DNA from: Microcaldota archaeon
Lineage (GTDB): Archaea; Micrarchaeota; Micrarchaeia; Anstonellales; JAGGVH01
Length of the DNA: 52,286 bases
NCBI GenBank assembly: GCA_020854835.1
Contig: JAHKLX010000061.1
Location: forward strand, 1-52,286
Direction: 5' to 3'
Shown here: one piece after another, positions 49,056-52,286 of the stretch
How the letters are laid out: every line of letters starts with the position of its first letter
Numbering within the stretch: the first letter of the stretch is position 1
Notes under the pieces: model-generated
Databases searched by the model: none
What the model saw: the letters and a program-made list of their open reading frames with translations, nothing else
Told to the model about the DNA's origin: nothing
Translations under genes and position numbers: made by a program

Positions 49056-51526
49056 GTGCGCCCAGATAGGGCATTGCCTAATGTGGTGTAGGAGCCACTC
49101 CGAACGATAACTCGGGAAATAACCCACTTAACCGAAAGGCGAAAGCTGGCACGGGAACAAAGCACGGTGGGAAAGCGGTAAGTCACCTTAAAACACATTG
49201 GTGCGACTGAACTGCAATATTAAGCGGATATAAGGTTTAAATTGGGTTTATTGAATGCGAGTTTCCAGTTTCTGTTAGTCGTAGGCGGAGGAAATGTGTT
49301 TGTAACCTCTGGAGCAGGAAAGGTTGTCATTAATAGAGGGACAATCGGTTATCAAATATCCTGTTCAACACGCAAGAGAACTTGTGATAACGAAACGAAA
49401 GCAAAACCGACAATCCGCACATACCTGTAGGCAGTGTTAACTGGGGATACCCTAAACAGGAACGCCACAACGCGGCTATAGCCACAGGGCTTGAATACCC
49501 TGCATGGGTACGGAGCGTTCGTAGTAGTCCGAGGACGGGAAAGCCGTCCACATGGCGAAGGGACGCAGTTGTTGTGTACTAAAATCAAAATTGATTAGGG
49601 AGGAAAACCTCATATGCAACCAACAATAGAGATTTTAGCAAGAATCAGCGTAAACTCTAACGCAAACAAGGATGAAGTTTTTACAAGACTTTACCGCTAT
49701 TTGTTGCGACCAGATATCTACTTTGAAGCATATAAAAACCTGTATGCCAATAACGGAGCAGCGACCCGTGGCGTGGATAATGATACCGCAGACGGTTTTA
49801 GCGAAGCGAAAATTGATAAAATAATAAAATCGCTTAGTGATGAAACCTACACGCCAAAATCAGTGCGAAGAACTTATATCGATAAGGGAAACGGGAAAAA
49901 GCGACCGTTGGGCATTCCGACTTTTACGGACAAACTGGTGCAGGAGGCACTTCGTATGGTACTTGAAGCTGTGTATGAACCGTCTTTCTTGGATTGGTCG
50001 CACGGTTTCAGACCGAACCGAAGCTGTCATACCGCGCTGGCAAGTTTGAAGAAAGAGTTTACAGGGGCGCGTTGGTTTGTCGAGGGCGACATTAAGGGTT
50101 GTTTTGATAATATCGACCACGCCGTTTTAATAAGTATGCTGAACAAGAAAGTGAAGGATGCACGAATAGTCAAACTGATTTACAAATTTTTAAAAGCAGG
50201 TTATATGGAAAATTGGCAGTACCACAACACCTACAGCGGTACTCCGCAAGGCGGAATTATTTCGCCGTTGCTTGCCAATATCTATCTGCACGAACTGGAT
50301 AAGTTTGTAATGATGTTAAAGGCAGAGTTTAACAAGCCGAGAGAAACCCATTCCACGTATGAATACGGGGTTATAAGAAGAAAGATGAAAAAACTCCGTA
50401 AGGAAATCGAAAACGCGGACGGTGACAAGCGTGGGCAATTGCTTGATGAATATAAAGCAACTCGCGCACAGTTATTACAAACCCCCGCGAAGTCACAAAC
50501 TGATAAGAAAATCAAGTATATCAGATATGCAGACGATTTTTTGATTGCCGTCAACGGAAGTCGTGAGGACTGTGCGGAAATCAAGCGCAGGTTATTCGAA
50601 TTTATCGGACAGACCTTGAAAATGGAACTCAGCGACGAAAAAACGTTGATTACCCATAGCAATGATTACGCGCGGTTTTTGGGCTACGATGTACGTGTGA
50701 GGAGAAATGGAAAAATTAAGCGCGGCGGTAAAAATGGTTGTACTAAACGCACGCTTAGCAATAATGTGGAACTCTTAGTGCCCTTTGAAGATAAAATCAA
50801 TAAATTCCTGTTCTCAAAGGGTGTTGTTAAACAACGGCTGAACGGTACTGTCTACCCAACGCACAGACCCGCCCTGGAACGATTGACCGACCTTGAAATT
50901 GTGATGACCTACAACGCCGAACTCCGTGGAATATGCAATTATTACAGATTAGCCAGCAACTATAATAGTCTTGGGTATTTTGCATATCTGATGGAATATA
51001 GTTGTTTACGAACGCTTGCAGGAAAACACAAATCAAAGGTTAGCAAAATCAAGGAGAAGTTCAAAGACGGTCATGGCAAATGGGGTATTCCTTATACGAC
51101 TAAAAAGGGTGAAAAGCGCTGTTATTTCGCTAAATTAGCCGATTGCAAAGGGGCAAAATTCTGTACGGATATATTGCCAAACGCTTTTGTAATCCACATG
51201 AGCGCAAGAAATACCTTTGAAAACAGGTTGAAAGCGAAAGTTTGCGAGCTATGTGGGACAACGGATGCAGAACACTATGAAATTCATCACATTCACAAGG
51301 TAAAAGACCTCAAAGGGAAAGAGCCTTGGAAAGTGGCGATGATAGCCAAACGGCGAAAAACTATGGTGGTTTGCAGAAACTGTCATAACACAATTCATCA
51401 TTAAGAGTTTAACTGACCAAACAACAATGGGGAGCCGGATACCTTGAGAGGGGTAAGTCCGGTTCCGGGAGAGGACTGTGCAAACCTACCGTAGAAATGC
51501 GGCAAGGCGGCATTTTCCTACTCCAC
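49056..51526 (+). mobile_element. Group II intron inserted in the tail chaperone gpT exon
   Basis: It begins with GTGCGCCCAGATAGGG, the conserved 5' end, directly after TAT. The 34-nt domain V (51432-51465, GAGCCGG...CCGGTTC) is complete with its AGC triad. In domain VI GGAG-AGGA pairs with TCCT-A-CTCC, leaving a bulged A at 51520, 7 nt from the proposed 3' end CCAC at 51526. An EBS1 candidate ATAAGG (49230-49235) pairs with the exon end CTTTAT (IBS1, one G-U). Length 2471 nt. Orientation is that of the host gene, as splicing requires. Confidence 0.88.
49614..51404 (+). CDS. ltrA: Group II intron reverse transcriptase/maturase with HNH endonuclease (LtrA-like)
   Basis: 596 aa, ATG at 49614 behind GGGAGGAA. 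The RT domain has GNGKKRPLGIP, the GFRPNRSCHTAL motif, GTPQGGIISPLLANIYL and the YADD active site (IRYADDFLIAV). Maturase domain X follows (about 370-460). The C-terminal HNH nuclease has CELCG, HHIHKVKD and CRNCHNTIHH. All catalytic motifs are intact, so the intron should be able to splice with protein help and move by target-primed reverse transcription. Confidence 0.95.
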   Translation: MQPTIEILARISVNSNANKDEVFTRLYRYLLRPDIYFEAYKNLYANNGAATRGVDNDTADGFSEAKIDKIIKSLSDETYTPKSVRRTYIDKGNGKKRPLGIPTFTDKLVQEALRMVLEAVYEPSFLDWSHGFRPNRSCHTALASLKKEFTGARWFVEGDIKGCFDNIDHAVLISMLNKKVKDARIVKLIYKFLKAGYMENWQYHNTYSGTPQGGIISPLLANIYLHELDKFVMMLKAEFNKPRETHSTYEYGVIRRKMKKLRKEIENADGDKRGQLLDEYKATRAQLLQTPAKSQTDKKIKYIRYADDFLIAVNGSREDCAEIKRRLFEFIGQTLKMELSDEKTLITHSNDYARFLGYDVRVRRNGKIKRGGKNGCTKRTLSNNVELLVPFEDKINKFLFSKGVVKQRLNGTVYPTHRPALERLTDLEIVMTYNAELRGICNYYRLASNYNSLGYFAYLMEYSCLRTLAGKHKSKVSKIKEKFKDGHGKWGIPYTTKKGEKRCYFAKLADCKGAKFCTDILPNAFVIHMSARNTFENRLKAKVCELCGTTDAEHYEIHHIHKVKDLKGKEPWKVAMIAKRRKTMVVCRNCHNTIHH

Positions 51527-51682
51527 TACGGTACGGTGCATCTGAACCGTTCCGAAGAGGAAACCTGGCTGACCCCGTTGGGTCTGCTCATGGACTTGTG
51601 GGAGTGTCATAAGCAGTTTCTGGGCTTGGCCAGGCCCAAACAGGAGATGTTCATAGACGGCATCATTCCGGAAGGCGTTTAA
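51527..51682 (+). CDS. Frameshifted extension of the tail chaperone, exon 2 (gpT part)
   Basis: The post-intron codons YGTVHLNRSEEETWLTP, LGLLMDLWECHKQF and IIPEGV end at TAA 51682. This is the C-terminal end of the gpGT chaperone (the ETWLTP segment is the usual signature). It has no start of its own; an ATG at 51497 in the same frame belongs to intron RNA. It depends on both -1 frameshifting and splicing. Confidence 0.8.
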   Translation, partial: YGTVHLNRSEEETWLTPLGLLMDLWECHKQFLGLARPKQEMFIDGIIPEGV

Positions 51683-51728
51683 GGGTTATCTGCATATAAG
51701 CGGCGGCTTATGCACAGATAGCCCTTTT
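51683..51728 (+). terminator. Large stem-loop between gpT and the tape measure gene
   Basis: GGGTTATCTG...ATAAGC pairs with GCTTAT...CAGATAGCCC (51683-51701 with 51706-51724) around a GGCG loop, with a short internal mismatch, followed by TTTTCT. It could terminate part of transcription or regulate the tape measure level, as attenuators often do at this point in siphovirus operons. Confidence 0.65.
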
Positions 51729-51763
51729 CTATGTGCAATTCCGCAGCTAAAGGAGGTGGCGGC

Positions 51764-52286
51764 ATGGCGGACAATTTCGGCCTTAAAATTGGGGTCGAAG
51801 GCGAAAAGGAATTTAAAAATGCTCTCAGGGACATCAACCAGTCCTTTAAGGTGCTGGGTAGCGAAATGACCCTCGTAACCAGCCAATTTGATAAAAACGA
51901 TAAATCCATACAATCGGTTACCGCCCGGAACACGGTTCTAAGTAAAGAAATCGACGCTCAGAAAGAGAAGATTTCCACCCTTAAGGCTGCACTGGACAAT
52001 GCCTCCTCCTCTTTCGGTGAAAATGACCGCCGTACTCAGAACTGGCAGATTCAACTAAATAAGGCTCAGGCAGAAATCAACGGTATGGAGCGTGAACTTG
52101 AGCAGTCCACAATCGATGCGGATAAGCTCGGTGAAGAATTAGACGATTCCGGTAAAAGTGCTGACGAGGCCAGTGGCAAGTTCGAAAAGCTGGGCGGCAT
52201 CCTCAAAGGCATCGGCGTAACTATGGGCGCGGTTGCGGTTGCCGCCGGTGCCGCCGCAATCAAGCTAGGCCAAGAAGTCGTGCAGC
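51764..52286 (+). CDS. Tape measure protein, N-terminal part (cut by window edge)
   Basis: ATG at 51764 with AAAGGAGG upstream; still open at base 52286. Visible residues 1 to 174: FGLKIGVEGEKEFKNALRDI, then SFKVLGSEMTLVTSQFDKND and a long heptad-rich coiled coil (KEIDAQKEKISTLKAAL, EINGMERELEQS), then a glycine/alanine segment (GILKGIGVTMGAVAVAAGAA) that looks membrane-active. This start is typical of tape measures, which set the length of the tail and aid DNA injection. Confidence 0.92.
   Translation, partial: MADNFGLKIGVEGEKEFKNALRDINQSFKVLGSEMTLVTSQFDKNDKSIQSVTARNTVLSKEIDAQKEKISTLKAALDNASSSFGENDRRTQNWQIQLNKAQAEINGMERELEQSTIDADKLGEELDDSGKSADEASGKFEKLGGILKGIGVTMGAVAVAAGAAAIKLGQEVVQ

Noticed and set aside
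49614..51404. Retron or diversity-generating retroelement
   Set aside because: The reverse transcriptase lies within a complete group II intron with domains V and VI, a maturase and HNH; no template repeat or msr/msd is present.

Overview
The window looks like Bacillota DNA, most likely from a Clostridia member. The evidence is the strong GGAGG-type ribosome sites in front of nearly every gene, the gene families present, and an HK97-type siphovirus module of the kind common in clostridial prophages. No ribosomal or housekeeping gene was found, so the species cannot be named. Nearly everything here is mobile or defence DNA.

Region A (1 to about 12,640, minus strand, AT-rich) is the end of one integrated element. 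At its left edge is a replication/regulation cassette: a primase-helicase of the VapE type cut by the window edge, a DUF4406 protein, a Bro/KilA-type antirepressor and a sigma-like protein. Next comes a type I restriction-modification operon (an orphan Phd/YefM-like antitoxin, hsdM, hsdS, hsdR) that continues into two zinc metalloprotease genes (YgjP/DUF45 type and ImmA/IrrE type) and stops at a clear terminator. Upstream of the operon are a good sigma-A promoter and a perfect 14-bp palindrome. The region ends at a 25-nt copy of the 3' end of a tRNA-Ser, preceded by three imperfect direct repeats. The orientation of the fragment suggests this is the right end of an element whose intact tRNA-Ser lies to the left, outside the window.

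Region B (12,778 to 24,303, minus strand, richer in GC) is a defence/stress island. It holds a four-gene cluster (macro domain plus C-terminal helical region, GIY-YIG-like protein, VWA protein, RelA/SpoT-type HD hydrolase), the stub of a DUF262 (GmrS-like) gene, and a tightly overlapping six-gene operon. That operon runs Xre regulator, zinc-finger ABC-three-component effector candidate, middle component, DUF2326 SMC-like ATPase, type III methyltransferase, type III helicase-nuclease. The ABC three-component genes and the type III R-M genes appear to be one transcription unit.

Region C (24,570 to the right edge, plus strand) is a prophage of about 28 kb as seen here. The early genes include a sigma-like factor, a Cas4-like DUF2800 nuclease, a DUF2815 SSB-like protein, family A DNA polymerase, antirepressor, DUF4406, PrimPol-helicase, VRR-NUC, a SNF2 helicase broken by a frameshift inside its Walker A motif, and a DUF1492 sigma-like regulator. 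The packaging and structural genes follow: HNH, P27-type small terminase, two DNA methyltransferases, large terminase, HK97 portal, ClpP-like protease, capsid, connectors, tail tube, tail-assembly chaperone and tape measure. The tail-assembly chaperone carries an A_AAA_AAC frameshift site, and its frameshifted extension is interrupted by a complete group II intron encoding a reverse transcriptase/maturase/HNH protein. No integrase, lysis or phage repressor gene is visible in the window.
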